The notes beneath the pieces were generated by a model. It saw only the letters and a list, made by a program, of their open reading frames with translations. It had not been told where the DNA came from and made no database searches. A stretch of DNA of 64,000 bases, from the NCBI RefSeq assembly GCF_049860565.1, contig NZ_CP172056.1, positions 558,001 to 622,000 on the forward strand, read 5' to 3'. Below, in pieces: positions 1 to 8,123 of the stretch. Origin of the DNA: Desulfitobacterium_A nosdiversum. GTDB lineage: Bacteria > Bacillota > Desulfitobacteriia > Desulfitobacteriales > Desulfitobacteriaceae. How positions within the stretch are numbered: position 1 is the first letter of the stretch; each line of letters starts with the position of its first letter. The translations under genes were made by a program, and so were the position numbers.

Positions 1-553
1 TCTCCGATACTTGCAGGCCGCCGATTCTTGGATGTGGACGTCCGGAAGCAGTAACAACAATAGCAACTACGATCTCATCTGCTCTTGGAGCATCAGGAAG
101 TCTAACTTCCATAGCATCATAGTGTGTACGAACAAAAGCCGCATCTTTGTAATGAACAGGAACATCTAAACCAGTACCAACTCCTCCAAGCTTTTTAGCG
201 GAGGGAATAATAGCCTTTCCGCCGCCAACTTCTTCACGGAAAGGTTTACCCATACGAGGATGAAGTATTGCTGCAGCATGTTCCAGTTCTCCTTTTTCCC
301 CGACAATGGCACCTTTGCCATAACTATTTGCTTCTTCTTTTGCAATTCCAAGAGCTTTAACTGCCTTTTCAGCTAACATTCGGCCAAGTTGTTCCCCAAT
401 CTCACTTAGCTCAGCCAGATCTTCCACGTATCTGCCTGCGAATGGGTTCTTGATAACTGCGGCAACAGAAGCTTTACGCGTTGGTTGGGCAACAGCCTTT
501 TCCCCATCTTTATGAGTTTCTTCAACGACAGTTACAATTTTGCGAATTTCCAT
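1..553 (-). CDS. Amino-acid-synthesis (AA_synth/DUF1185) family protein, 3' end outside window
   Basis: The frame runs from an ATG at 551-553 to the left edge, so the C-terminus is missing. The second of two in-frame ATGs is preferred because AGGAGG at 563-568 lies 9 nt upstream. The 184 visible residues begin MEIRKIVTVVEET, then contain a G/K-rich stretch (SYGKGAIVGEKGELEHAAAI) and HPRMGKPFRE, the pattern of the AA_synth family. No reaction is firmly assigned to that family. It is the last visible gene of the nicotinate operon, directly behind the UPF0280 gene, so a role in that pathway or in cofactor handling is an inference from position. No frameshift is seen. Confidence 0.75.
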   Translation of the reverse strand, partial: MEIRKIVTVVEETHKDGEKAVAQPTRKASVAAVIKNPFAGRYVEDLAELSEIGEQLGRMLAEKAVKALGIAKEEANSYGKGAIVGEKGELEHAAAILHPRMGKPFREEVGGGKAIIPSAKKLGGVGTGLDVPVHYKDAAFVRTHYDAMEVRLPDAPRADEIVVAIVVTASGRPHPRIGGLQVSE

Positions 554-559
554 TTTCAT

Positions 560-1411
560 TTACCTCCTATTATTTACTGGATAACATAAATTTTTGGGAA
601 TCATGGCAACCAGATCATCTACAAAAATAACTGCCCCCCGGATCACGCCTCTTGTTTTTAATTCTTCGGCTTTAGCCAGTGCATTCGAGAGCGCTAGGCG
701 CTTTGTCTCAGCTTTTAAATTCTGTGCTTTGGTTATAACTAAATGGCCGGGAATATCTGTATTGGGATCGAGTATTTCTGCAGGTACTCTTGTTATGCCT
801 GGGTCATCTGCATAACAATGATTTGCGATGAGGGTCGCACAACTATCAGCAATCCTGGCAGTAGTGGCTAATACTGTAACAGCACTGGCAATTCCTTTAG
901 TAAAACTTCTTCCGCCTAAACCGCTGGTAGCAATGCCACCAATACCATCCTTTGCTGAGAGAGGTAGAATATGAGTAAAGCTTGGAGCGTCAATACTCGG
1001 TGTAAGCCCTACCTTTGTTTCCTCATCCCCTAAGAGCCTAACCGCAATATCGCCGCCATTATTGATCATGACTTTAGTAGCTCCCTTAGCAACTAACCAA
1101 TCCGCTACGAGATCTGAAAAGGTACCTGCAACTGCAGCCATCGGGGTCAAGGTATTATCTCCAGTTGCTTGTACTGATTCGACCATAAGTCTTAATGGCA
1201 AAGGATATTCCGTAATATGCGGGTCATTTACTGTTTTAATATTCTTGGCCTTTGCAAGCACTTTAGAAAGGTCTTCCAGGATTGTTATTGCGTAATGGGC
1301 TGCTCCCTGCAATTCACGGGTAAGCTTTTGAGTTTTTGTACTCGCCACAAGCATCATTTGCATTGGCCCATAGTTCAAGAATACTCGTTCGTCTGATAAT
1401 ACTGTGATCAT
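560..1411 (-). CDS. UPF0280 family protein (ApbE-like fold)
   Basis: A 283-residue protein with the UPF0280 hallmarks: an N-terminal strand region, TGDNTLTPMAAVAG near residue 80, MINNGGDIAVRL near 115 and IATSGLGGRSFTKGIASAVTV near 160. UPF0280 proteins are related to the ApbE flavin transferase fold but their reaction is not established. The gene sits 31 nt downstream of hnr and just before the AA_synth gene in the same orientation, so it is probably the sixth or seventh gene of the ndh operon. Because Hnr is a flavo-iron-sulfur enzyme, a flavin-related service role is a reasonable guess, no more. The start is supported by GGGGAG upstream. Confidence 0.8.
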   Translation of the reverse strand: MITVLSDERVFLNYGPMQMMLVASTKTQKLTRELQGAAHYAITILEDLSKVLAKAKNIKTVNDPHITEYPLPLRLMVESVQATGDNTLTPMAAVAGTFSDLVADWLVAKGATKVMINNGGDIAVRLLGDEETKVGLTPSIDAPSFTHILPLSAKDGIGGIATSGLGGRSFTKGIASAVTVLATTARIADSCATLIANHCYADDPGITRVPAEILDPNTDIPGHLVITKAQNLKAETKRLALSNALAKAEELKTRGVIRGAVIFVDDLVAMIPKNLCYPVNNRR

Positions 1412-1442
1412 ACCTGTCTCCCCGGCTTGATGGTCTTAAAGA

Positions 1443-2915
1443 CTACTTTTTAAGCTCGCCTAACTTCTGAATAGCTTGGACGTGTCCACCGATTTCCTTG
1501 TACTTTGAAAGAGGCATTGTGTATTCTACGGGAGCAACGGTTGCTGGTGTTGGAACCCAAGTAAAGGCTTTTGGCACAACTTTTTCAACATCAACCATAA
1601 AGTTAATGCCGCCGCCGGGAAGAACAAAGGCTTCTGCGCCTCCGACAGTCATCTTGGCATCACCATGGTGCACAGCTTGTGTTACTTTAATTGGATTTAC
1701 AGCTACCCCAGCGCGAGCACTTCCGCCCGTTCCCCCTACATACAAAGCGGAAACCCTAGCGCTTTCACAGTTTGCGGCAATATGATCAACTGCAGCTTTT
1801 ACCTCAGATGTCATGGGGATCTCCTTTACAGAACCGTCTGCTTCGACTTGGAAAAGTGCCGCATTTTGTGCTGTTGTTTCAGTGACAAGTATCTTAATAC
1901 CGGGTTTTGCTATAGACATATCTACGGATTGAATAGCTTCTCTTGGGTTTTCGATATTCGTACCGCCCCAACCCTTGCCATGTTCACCAAAGTAACGACC
2001 ACGTGTACTCTTTCTGGCATTCGGAACGACACCGCTCCAACTCATACCCACCACTTCACCGGCAAGGTGTTCCGATAAAAGACCGACAACGTGATGATCA
2101 AGGATGATAGCTTCGTCAACAACTTCCTTAAGACTGGCTGCAAACATTCCAATTGTGGCACTTCCGCATCCTACCCGCATTTTTGTGTCCTCTACTCCAT
2201 CAATAATGGGAGGATAACCCACTTGAAGTTCTAAAGTACTTCCGTCGTCGACTTTTAAAGTTACACGTTCCCCATTAGAAATTTCTACAACTGTACGGGC
2301 AACAATGAAACCATCCTTACCTGTTAAAAGATTAGCACCACCGATTGAAAGCATTTTGGAACCATACTCTTCGGTGTCTACCATCCCTACAACTTTGCCG
2401 TTACGTTTGACTTTAGCTCCTTCTTCTCCGATAAAGAGATTGGTGTCAATCTTAACCTTAACACCGCTATAGCTTAAAGGTGCTTCTGTCACAACTGTGA
2501 CAACTTCTACCCCATCAACAGTATCTTGAACAATATGGGGTGCAGGGCGGCAGCATGGATAGGTTGTTCCGGCACCAACCCCGGTAATAAGCGGGCCCCC
2601 TACTTGGGTTTCTGTAACCAGTTGACGATTGCGGACTAACCTGCCCTCAACATTGCGGTAACGTTGGCAAGCGCCAGTATATCCTTCTAAAATCTCACAT
2701 TGGACTGGACAAGATGCGCATTTTACTGCACCCTTTTTAATCTCTGAATTTTTATTTGCTGCCTTGAAAGGACATACTTTAGTACAAACACCACAGCTTG
2801 TACAATTTTGTTGAAGTACTGCCTTCTTATTCTCTATAACTATTGCTTTGTTCGGGCACTCTTTAGCACAAATCCCGCATCCTTTACATAACTCTTGATC
2901 AATTATTACTGCCAC
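1443..2915 (-). CDS. hnr: 6-hydroxynicotinate reductase (ferredoxin-dependent)
   Basis: The 490-residue product starts with two tandem [4Fe-4S] ferredoxin motifs (CKGCGICAKEC at residues 9-19 and CTSCGVCTKVC at about 38-48). A further Cys-rich segment, CASCPVQC, follows near 66-73, and then a long domain rich in glycines. This architecture and length match 6-hydroxynicotinate reductase of E. barkeri, which reduces 6-hydroxynicotinate to 1,4,5,6-tetrahydro-6-oxonicotinate using reduced ferredoxin. Its neighbours are the enamidase that uses this product and the dehydrogenase that makes its substrate, which strongly supports the call. It lies 25 nt downstream of ena. No signal peptide is present, so it should be cytoplasmic. 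Confidence 0.88.
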   Translation of the reverse strand: MAVIIDQELCKGCGICAKECPNKAIVIENKKAVLQQNCTSCGVCTKVCPFKAANKNSEIKKGAVKCASCPVQCEILEGYTGACQRYRNVEGRLVRNRQLVTETQVGGPLITGVGAGTTYPCCRPAPHIVQDTVDGVEVVTVVTEAPLSYSGVKVKIDTNLFIGEEGAKVKRNGKVVGMVDTEEYGSKMLSIGGANLLTGKDGFIVARTVVEISNGERVTLKVDDGSTLELQVGYPPIIDGVEDTKMRVGCGSATIGMFAASLKEVVDEAIILDHHVVGLLSEHLAGEVVGMSWSGVVPNARKSTRGRYFGEHGKGWGGTNIENPREAIQSVDMSIAKPGIKILVTETTAQNAALFQVEADGSVKEIPMTSEVKAAVDHIAANCESARVSALYVGGTGGSARAGVAVNPIKVTQAVHHGDAKMTVGGAEAFVLPGGGINFMVDVEKVVPKAFTWVPTPATVAPVEYTMPLSKYKEIGGHVQAIQKLGELKK

Positions 2916-2940
2916 TTGAACATCTCCCCTTAAATGCTGG

Positions 2941-4101
2941 CTATTTAATCGTATAATTGCGGGTTGTCGGAGGGGTATTACGACTCTTTGTTACTTTAAT
3001 GGCACCATCTACAATTACCATGCCAACGCCTGGCAAATCACCCACCTTTAAGGCTTCCATAGCATCTGATCCGATCGAACCCATAGGAGCATCCATAACC
3101 ACTAAATCTGCTTCTTTTCCTTCTTCAATCAAGCCTGTATCGAGACCAAATACTCTAGCTGTATTACCGCTAGCCATTGCCACAACTTTTTCACCAGGGA
3201 TATCCGACATGGAAGCAATTAAGCTCATTGTTCTTAAAATTCCAAGTGGAATAATCCCTGTGCCGGATGGTGAATCGTTGCCAAAAATAACACGATGCAA
3301 AGCGTCTTTTTCAGCAAGTTTGCGGACAACTAAATCTCCAATTTTCGGATTACCGCATTGAACAATTTCAAGAGTAAGTTCTGTATTGTTAATCAATTTT
3401 TCAACTTCTGCTGGAGCAATCGCAGTAGGTCCTCCATTGATATGGGAAACGACTGTAGGTTCGACAGCCATGACATCATCTGCGGTAACAGTTGAACTTC
3501 CAGGGATTGATGTACCACCACAGTGCATAGCTACTTTCATTCCTCGTTTTTTAGCCCATTCCACCATTGGTTTAGCATCTTCAGGTTTTTTGACACTGCC
3601 AAGGCCAATTTCTCCGACCAACCATACGCCTTCTTTCGCCATCTCATCGAAATCAGCTTCAACTAAACCCTTTTCAAGAATGACAGCACCGCCATGAACC
3701 TTCAGCCCTGTAGAACGTAAATTGTTAAAGGACTTGTGGGCTAAAATCGCTAGCGCTTTTGTACCCGCCGGATCTTTGGGCCTTCCAGGTGTATGACATT
3801 CCCCAGCAGAAATAAATGTTGTGACGCCACCATGTACTGCACCTTCAATATAATCTTGAGTTTTTTGACGAGGAGTATAATCTCCAAGCACAGTATGAAC
3901 GTGAGAGTCTATTAAACCAGGAGTTACTGTCATGCCTGCGACATCGACAGTCTTGTCCAAGGTGAAACCCTTAAGAATTTCAGCGTTTCCAATTTTAGCG
4001 ATTTTTCCATCTTGAACTACGATTGTGTTTGCACTGCTTACTGGATTTTTAATGTCCCCAGTAACTAATTTCCCAATGTTGGTAAGTGCTATGGTTGCCA
4101 T
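2941..4101 (-). CDS. ena: Enamidase
   Basis: A 386-residue amidohydrolase. From memory of the E. barkeri enamidase sequence, the similarity is very high along the whole chain: GKLVTGDIKNP at the N-terminus, TPGLIDSHVH (metal ligands) near residue 60, GDYTPRQKTQDYI, HGGAVILEKGL, MHCGGTSIPGSSTVTADDV, SHINGGPTAI, IVQCGNPKIGD, FGNDSPSGTGIIPLGILR and the C-terminal VTKSRNTPP. Enamidase hydrolyses 1,4,5,6-tetrahydro-6-oxonicotinate to 2-formylglutarate and ammonia with a binuclear metal site. The gene lies between ndhM (20 nt) and hnr (25 nt). This is the most diagnostic gene for the nicotinate pathway. GGGGG precedes the ATG. Confidence 0.93.
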   Translation of the reverse strand: MATIALTNIGKLVTGDIKNPVSSANTIVVQDGKIAKIGNAEILKGFTLDKTVDVAGMTVTPGLIDSHVHTVLGDYTPRQKTQDYIEGAVHGGVTTFISAGECHTPGRPKDPAGTKALAILAHKSFNNLRSTGLKVHGGAVILEKGLVEADFDEMAKEGVWLVGEIGLGSVKKPEDAKPMVEWAKKRGMKVAMHCGGTSIPGSSTVTADDVMAVEPTVVSHINGGPTAIAPAEVEKLINNTELTLEIVQCGNPKIGDLVVRKLAEKDALHRVIFGNDSPSGTGIIPLGILRTMSLIASMSDIPGEKVVAMASGNTARVFGLDTGLIEEGKEADLVVMDAPMGSIGSDAMEALKVGDLPGVGMVIVDGAIKVTKSRNTPPTTRNYTIK

Positions 4102-4121
4102 AAAAAATACCCCCTAAAGTT

Positions 4122-5105
4122 TTATTTTTTTATTTTTAATTGGGATAAAACTTTCTCCGGAGTTATGGGTAAATCCATTATGCGAACTCCTATTGCATCA
4201 TAAACTGCGTTAGCAATAGCAGCAGCTGTTGGAATAAGCGAAGGTTCGCCAACACCTTTAGCTCCAAATGGACCACTTTCAACAGGCTCTTCGACAATGA
4301 TTGGGTAAACTGCAGGAACATCCATGGAAGTTGGAATAGTATAAGTTGCAAACGACGGGGTTTTAATTTTGCCTTCCGATTTTTTGACTTCTTCATAAAG
4401 ACCAAATCCTAAACCCATCGTACTTCCACCTTGAATTTGTCCCTCAACTTGCATGGGATTAATCGCAGTTCCAACATCATGGGCAGCAAAGATATTGATA
4501 ACTTCTACTTGCCCTGTCTCCGTATCGACCTCAATCTCTGCAACTTGAGTCGCGAAAGCATAAGCTCCGTAAGGATCGCCTAAACCGGTCTCATCATCTA
4601 ATCCGGTAGTATCAGGGTTAAACCAGCCGTGTCCAATGGTCATTTTTCCTTTGGCTCGGCAGCTGGCAATAACATCCTGCATCTTCTTATAATCATCTTC
4701 TTTGTTATTTACATAGATGCGATGGTTCTTTACACAAATTTCTGTGGGATCAACCCCGAATAATTCAGCTGCCTCTTCGATTAACACTTGTTTTGCTTCG
4801 CGTGCGGCACGCAAAGCAGCATTTCCGGAAATATAAGTCTGGCGGCTGGCAGAGGTAGCTCCGCCATCAGGTGTAATTCCTGTATCGGCAGATGTTACGA
4901 GAACATCATCAAAATTAACACCTAACTCCTCAGCAACAATTTGCGCGATAGCTGTGTTTGAGCCCTGACCAATATCAGCTGCACCTAATAAAAGGTTGAC
5001 AGTTCCATCATCTAAAAAATCAACAAAAGCTCCTGCAGGATTTGGCAAACCCGTGTTTCCTACTCCATACCACATACAACCAACACCAAAACCTCTTTTT
5101 TTCAT
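4122..5105 (-). CDS. ndhM: Nicotinate dehydrogenase, medium molybdopterin subunit
   Basis: The 327-residue product is the C-terminal half of a xanthine-dehydrogenase-type molybdopterin subunit. It shows GAADIGQGSNTAIAQIVAEEL near residue 40, TSADTGITPDGGATSASRQTY near 70, HDVGTAINPMQVEGQIQGG near 210 and GPFGAKGVGEPSLIP near 285, which carries the conserved glutamate region of this family. In most relatives this half is fused to the other; here it is a separate gene after ndhL, the same split seen in E. barkeri NDH, whose Mo site carries labile selenium. Together the subunits hydroxylate nicotinate at C6. The start is preceded by GGGGAGG. Confidence 0.9.
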   Translation of the reverse strand: MKKRGFGVGCMWYGVGNTGLPNPAGAFVDFLDDGTVNLLLGAADIGQGSNTAIAQIVAEELGVNFDDVLVTSADTGITPDGGATSASRQTYISGNAALRAAREAKQVLIEEAAELFGVDPTEICVKNHRIYVNNKEDDYKKMQDVIASCRAKGKMTIGHGWFNPDTTGLDDETGLGDPYGAYAFATQVAEIEVDTETGQVEVINIFAAHDVGTAINPMQVEGQIQGGSTMGLGFGLYEEVKKSEGKIKTPSFATYTIPTSMDVPAVYPIIVEEPVESGPFGAKGVGEPSLIPTAAAIANAVYDAIGVRIMDLPITPEKVLSQLKIKK

Positions 5106-5123
5106 TGATCCACCTCCCCTCTC

Positions 5124-6389
5124 TTAGAAAATTTCGCCTGCGATTTCCTTTGCTTTTTGATAAGCCTTATTAATAGTTTCACCAATGCCAACCCCAGTTT
5201 TCAAAACCTGACCTGTACCCGTTGTACTTCCAGGTTTCAGAACGTTTAGCAAACGAACCTCAATGGGGTTAAGCCCTATCCTTTCCGCAAGGATGTCCAT
5301 TTGTTGTTCATGAGCAAAAGCCACCTGCGGTACTCCAAAACCACGCATAGCTCCGGCAGTTGGGTTATTCGTGTACACAGTATAAGCATCAACTTTTACG
5401 TTAGGAATTTCATAAGGACCAGTAACATGAACCGCAGACCTTGTAAGCGTTCCCGGACCATAAGATGCATAAGCCCCAGTATCACCAATGATCGTTGCCT
5501 CAATTCCCAGTATTTTTCCATTCTTATCGGCAGCCGTTTTATAATAGATGACACATGGATGCCGTTTCGTTGATGAAACTAAGGACTCTTCTCTGGAATA
5601 AACCAATTTAACGGGTCGTTTCGTCTGTATTGACAATAATGCTATATAAACCTGAACTGAAATATCCAGTTTTCCGCCGAAGCCACCCCCTGTGGTCGCT
5701 TGGATAATTCTTACTTTATTAATTGGCATGGAAAGATTGCGTGCAACTTCCTTACGGTCAAAATGAGGATTCTGTGTGGAGACATTTAAGACCACGATAT
5801 CCTGATCGAGGTATGCAACTCCAGCTTCCGGCTCAATATAAGCGTGCTCCTGCATTTGGGTACGATAGACATTTTCGATCACGATATCTGCCTCGGCAAA
5901 GGCTTTCTCAACGTCCCCTTTGCGAACTTTTCTGAGCTGTACAATATTTCCCTTTTCGTGAACCTTAGGAGCGTCTGGTTTCATCGCCTCCTCAGGATCA
6001 AACACAGCCGGAATCTCTTCAAATTCAACAGTAATAAGCGCCAAAGCTTGTTCAGCTATTTTCTCGCTCTCTGCAGCAACTACTGCTAAAGGCTCTCCGA
6101 TTTTACGAATTTTATCAATAGCCAAAACAGGCTCATCTTTAAGAATAATTCCGTGACTGTTGCTTCCAGGAACATCCTTAGCTGTTAGAACCGCATATAC
6201 CCCCGGCAAAGCTTCAGCTGCGCTGGTATCTACTTTTTTCAAAATAGCATGTGGAACTTTACTGCGAAGAATCTTAGCATAAAGCATTCCGGGCAGCTTC
6301 ATATCAGCAGCAAATTGGGTTTTACCCAAAACCTTATCTAATGCATCTTTTCGAATTACAGGTTTTCCTACAACGTTGAATTCCTGCAT
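5124..6389 (-). CDS. ndhL: Nicotinate dehydrogenase, large molybdopterin subunit
   Basis: A 421-residue protein covering the N-terminal half of the XDH-type molybdopterin subunit. It has the a/b hammerhead domain (KVLGKTQFAADMKLPGMLYAKILRS, residues 18-44), EHAYIEPEAGVAYL near 165 and TTGGGFGGKLDISVQ near 230, a Mo-pterin contact. GAMRGFGVPQVAFAHEQQMD follows near 345. The fusion point with NdhM is absent: a stop follows KEIAGEIF and ndhM begins 18 nt later with its own ribosome site. The split is therefore genuine and not a frameshift, matching the E. barkeri enzyme. It is part of the ndhFSLM-ena-hnr operon. Confidence 0.9.
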   Translation of the reverse strand: MQEFNVVGKPVIRKDALDKVLGKTQFAADMKLPGMLYAKILRSKVPHAILKKVDTSAAEALPGVYAVLTAKDVPGSNSHGIILKDEPVLAIDKIRKIGEPLAVVAAESEKIAEQALALITVEFEEIPAVFDPEEAMKPDAPKVHEKGNIVQLRKVRKGDVEKAFAEADIVIENVYRTQMQEHAYIEPEAGVAYLDQDIVVLNVSTQNPHFDRKEVARNLSMPINKVRIIQATTGGGFGGKLDISVQVYIALLSIQTKRPVKLVYSREESLVSSTKRHPCVIYYKTAADKNGKILGIEATIIGDTGAYASYGPGTLTRSAVHVTGPYEIPNVKVDAYTVYTNNPTAGAMRGFGVPQVAFAHEQQMDILAERIGLNPIEVRLLNVLKPGSTTGTGQVLKTGVGIGETINKAYQKAKEIAGEIF

Positions 6390-6410
6390 ATTTTCAACTC
6401 CTCTTTCAGC

Positions 6411-6884
6411 CTATTCCTTGCTGTGATTAGCAACCTTTTCAATTGCATTCGCAATCTTTGCATAACCGGTACAACGACAAAGATTTCCGGAAATTTCGCG
6501 GATGATTTCTTCTCTTTCTGGATGGGGATTCTTATCAAGCAAAGCTTTTGCTGACATAATCATTCCCGGGGTACAAAATCCGCATTGGACTGCACCCTCT
6601 TCAAGAAAAGCTTGTTGAAGGGGATGAATGTGCTCATAATCACCCAATCCTTCTATTGTTACAACTTTTTTGCCGTCAACTTGAGGAGCTAGTACTAAAC
6701 ATGAATTCGCTGTTTCTCCATTGATAATCACAGTGCAAGCACCGCAATCACCTTCACCGCAGCCAATCTTTGTTCCAGTAAGCCCTAAATCTTCACGTAA
6801 AAAATCGACTAAACGCATATCCGGTTCAACCTGAGCCGTCAGCTTATTACCGTTTAAAACGAAGCTTATCGTTACTTTTGACAT
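6411..6884 (-). CDS. ndhS: Nicotinate dehydrogenase, small [2Fe-2S] subunit
   Basis: The ATG at 6882-6884 is chosen over an upstream in-frame ATG at 6926 because GGGGG precedes it and it gives the usual 157-residue length starting MSKVTISFVLNG. The first [2Fe-2S] site is CGEGDCGACTVIINGETANSC (residues about 42-62) and the second is CGFCTPG with CRCTGY (about 101 and 134). This is the standard electron-transfer subunit of XDH-family hydroxylases, passing electrons from the Mo site to the FAD in NdhF. It lies 21 nt before ndhL. An extended start would overlap ndhF. Confidence 0.92.
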   Translation of the reverse strand: MSKVTISFVLNGNKLTAQVEPDMRLVDFLREDLGLTGTKIGCGEGDCGACTVIINGETANSCLVLAPQVDGKKVVTIEGLGDYEHIHPLQQAFLEEGAVQCGFCTPGMIMSAKALLDKNPHPEREEIIREISGNLCRCTGYAKIANAIEKVANHSKE

Positions 6885-6900
6885 ATCATTTACCCCCATG

Positions 6901-7767
6901 CTAAATGCTAATCGCTCTCCAGGCATTTTCTAGTGCCCGCTTAATCAACGTACCTGCTATCTCTTTACGATAGGCTGCCGTCGAACGAACATCATCGATA
7001 GGATTTATCGCATTTGATACAACATCTGCAACTTCTAAAAGCAATTTATCCGAGATAACATTCCCGGCTAAATGCTCTTCGCCAGCAGGTACTCTGATCG
7101 ATGTAGCCGCAACAGAACCCAAAGCAAATCTAGCCTTGGTCACGATTTTTGTTATTGGATGAACTTCAATAAACACTGCTGCATTCACAACAGAAATTGC
7201 CAAGGCTTTACGCTTGCCCAGCTTTTCAAAGCTACTGCTTTGATTATCCTTTTGCGCTACAAAGGATATTTTCGTGATTAACTCCCCAGGTTCAAGTTGT
7301 GTACGACCAGGGCCTTTAAATAAGTCTTTCAAAAGGATTTCTCGGCTTCCAGTCATGTTTGCTATCGTGATTATCGCATCATAAGCAATCAGTGCAGGAA
7401 CAGTATCTGCTGCCGGAGAAGCATTCCCCATATTCCCCCCTACAGTTCCGTTATTTCGAATTTGTGGGGATCCGACCAAACCTGCGGCTTTAGCTAGGGC
7501 CGGAGCATATTTCTTAATTACATCCGATTCAGAGAGTTGAGTATGGGTAGTTAAAGCACCGATGGTTATCTTGCTGCCTTCTGCCTTTATTCCCTTCAAA
7601 ATGTCCAAGGCGCCTAAGTCCACAATTACTGAGGGATGAATTATGTTTTCTTTAAGTTTGACCATAACATCAGTCCCGCCAGCTAAAAGACAATAGCCTG
7701 GATTTTCCATCATCAATTCAAAGGTCTCTTCAAGAGAATTTGGTCTAAAATATTCGAATTTACTCAC
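6901..7767 (-). CDS. ndhF: Nicotinate dehydrogenase, FAD subunit
   Basis: A 288-residue CO-dehydrogenase flavoprotein-type subunit, first gene of the operon. The FAD-binding signatures are LLAGGTDVMVKL (residues about 27-38) and NNGTVGGNMGNASPAADTVPALIA (about 107-130). It takes electrons from the [2Fe-2S] subunit, with NADP the usual acceptor in the E. barkeri enzyme. The start is GTG with GGGGAGG upstream. A sigma-54 promoter lies about 115 bp upstream at 7881-7895, giving a leader near 100 nt. Gene order F-S-L-M matches the subunit set of the known enzyme. The protein is cytoplasmic, with no export signal. Confidence 0.9.
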   Translation of the reverse strand: MSKFEYFRPNSLEETFELMMENPGYCLLAGGTDVMVKLKENIIHPSVIVDLGALDILKGIKAEGSKITIGALTTHTQLSESDVIKKYAPALAKAAGLVGSPQIRNNGTVGGNMGNASPAADTVPALIAYDAIITIANMTGSREILLKDLFKGPGRTQLEPGELITKISFVAQKDNQSSSFEKLGKRKALAISVVNAAVFIEVHPITKIVTKARFALGSVAATSIRVPAGEEHLAGNVISDKLLLEVADVVSNAINPIDDVRSTAAYRKEIAGTLIKRALENAWRAISI

Positions 7768-7880
7768 CTTTGCTTTGCCTCCCCTATGATCACCAATGTT
7801 AGCTCTTTACTTGTTTTTCCTATTTTCTTGTATTGTTTGAAAATCTAATTTCATTTGTTTGGGTTACACTTATTATTTAA

Positions 7881-7895
7881 GCAAGATTCGTGCCA
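7881..7895 (-). promoter_or_regulatory. Sigma-54 promoter of the ndh-ena-hnr operon
   Basis: Read on the minus strand the element is TGGCACGAATCTTGC, with GG (7893-7894) and GC (7881-7882) separated by exactly 10 bp, as sigma-54 requires. Transcription should start near 7869 and ndhF starts at 7767. The activator gene 8124-9743 lies just upstream, and dyads resembling enhancer sites are at 8013-8109. Confidence 0.88.
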
Positions 7896-8010
7896 ATTTT
7901 AATGGGTACGCTACAAAATTAAGCAAAAGCTTGAAACCCTTATTTTTAGGCATTAATTTAACCATGAATAAATGTACTATAAATAAAAATTTACAGTATA
8001 TTTTAAGACT

Positions 8011-8111
8011 CATTTCAGAATTGAAACGTTTCGCCAGATTATCCTTGTAATACCTTTCACTTTAGCAATGTTAATAACAGAAATGAAACGAACCATTTCA
8101 AGTGTGAAATG
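8011..8111. promoter_or_regulatory. Putative enhancer sites for the sigma-54 activator
   Basis: Two copies of the dyad TTTCA-N4-TGAAA occur at 8013-8026 and 8096-8109, about 120 and 200 bp upstream of the -24 element of ndhF. The same dyad recurs upstream of the divergent promoter at 10500. Distance, symmetry and repetition fit upstream activating sequences. The second copy lies inside the hairpin at 8085-8120, so it may do both jobs. Confidence 0.6.
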
Positions 8112-8120
8112 GTTCGTTTC
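8085..8120 (-). terminator. Perfect 16-bp hairpin after the activator gene
   Basis: Arms 8085-8100 and 8105-8120 (GAAACGAACCATTTCA and its complement) enclose a 4-nt loop, directly after the stop of the activator gene at 8124. There is no clean T-run on the minus strand (ATTTCTGTTATT follows), so it may be a weak terminator or a protein-binding palindrome. Confidence 0.55.
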
Positions 8121-8123
8121 TTC

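Noticed and set aside
166..351. 61-residue minus-strand reading frame
   Set aside because: It overlaps the AA_synth gene in another frame, has no ribosome site and shows no protein-like pattern; the longer frame covering 1-553 is the real gene.
7859..8050. 63-residue plus-strand frame between ndhF and the activator
   Set aside because: It runs across the sigma-54 promoter and enhancer dyads, lacks a ribosome site and is AT-driven; regulatory DNA explains the region better.
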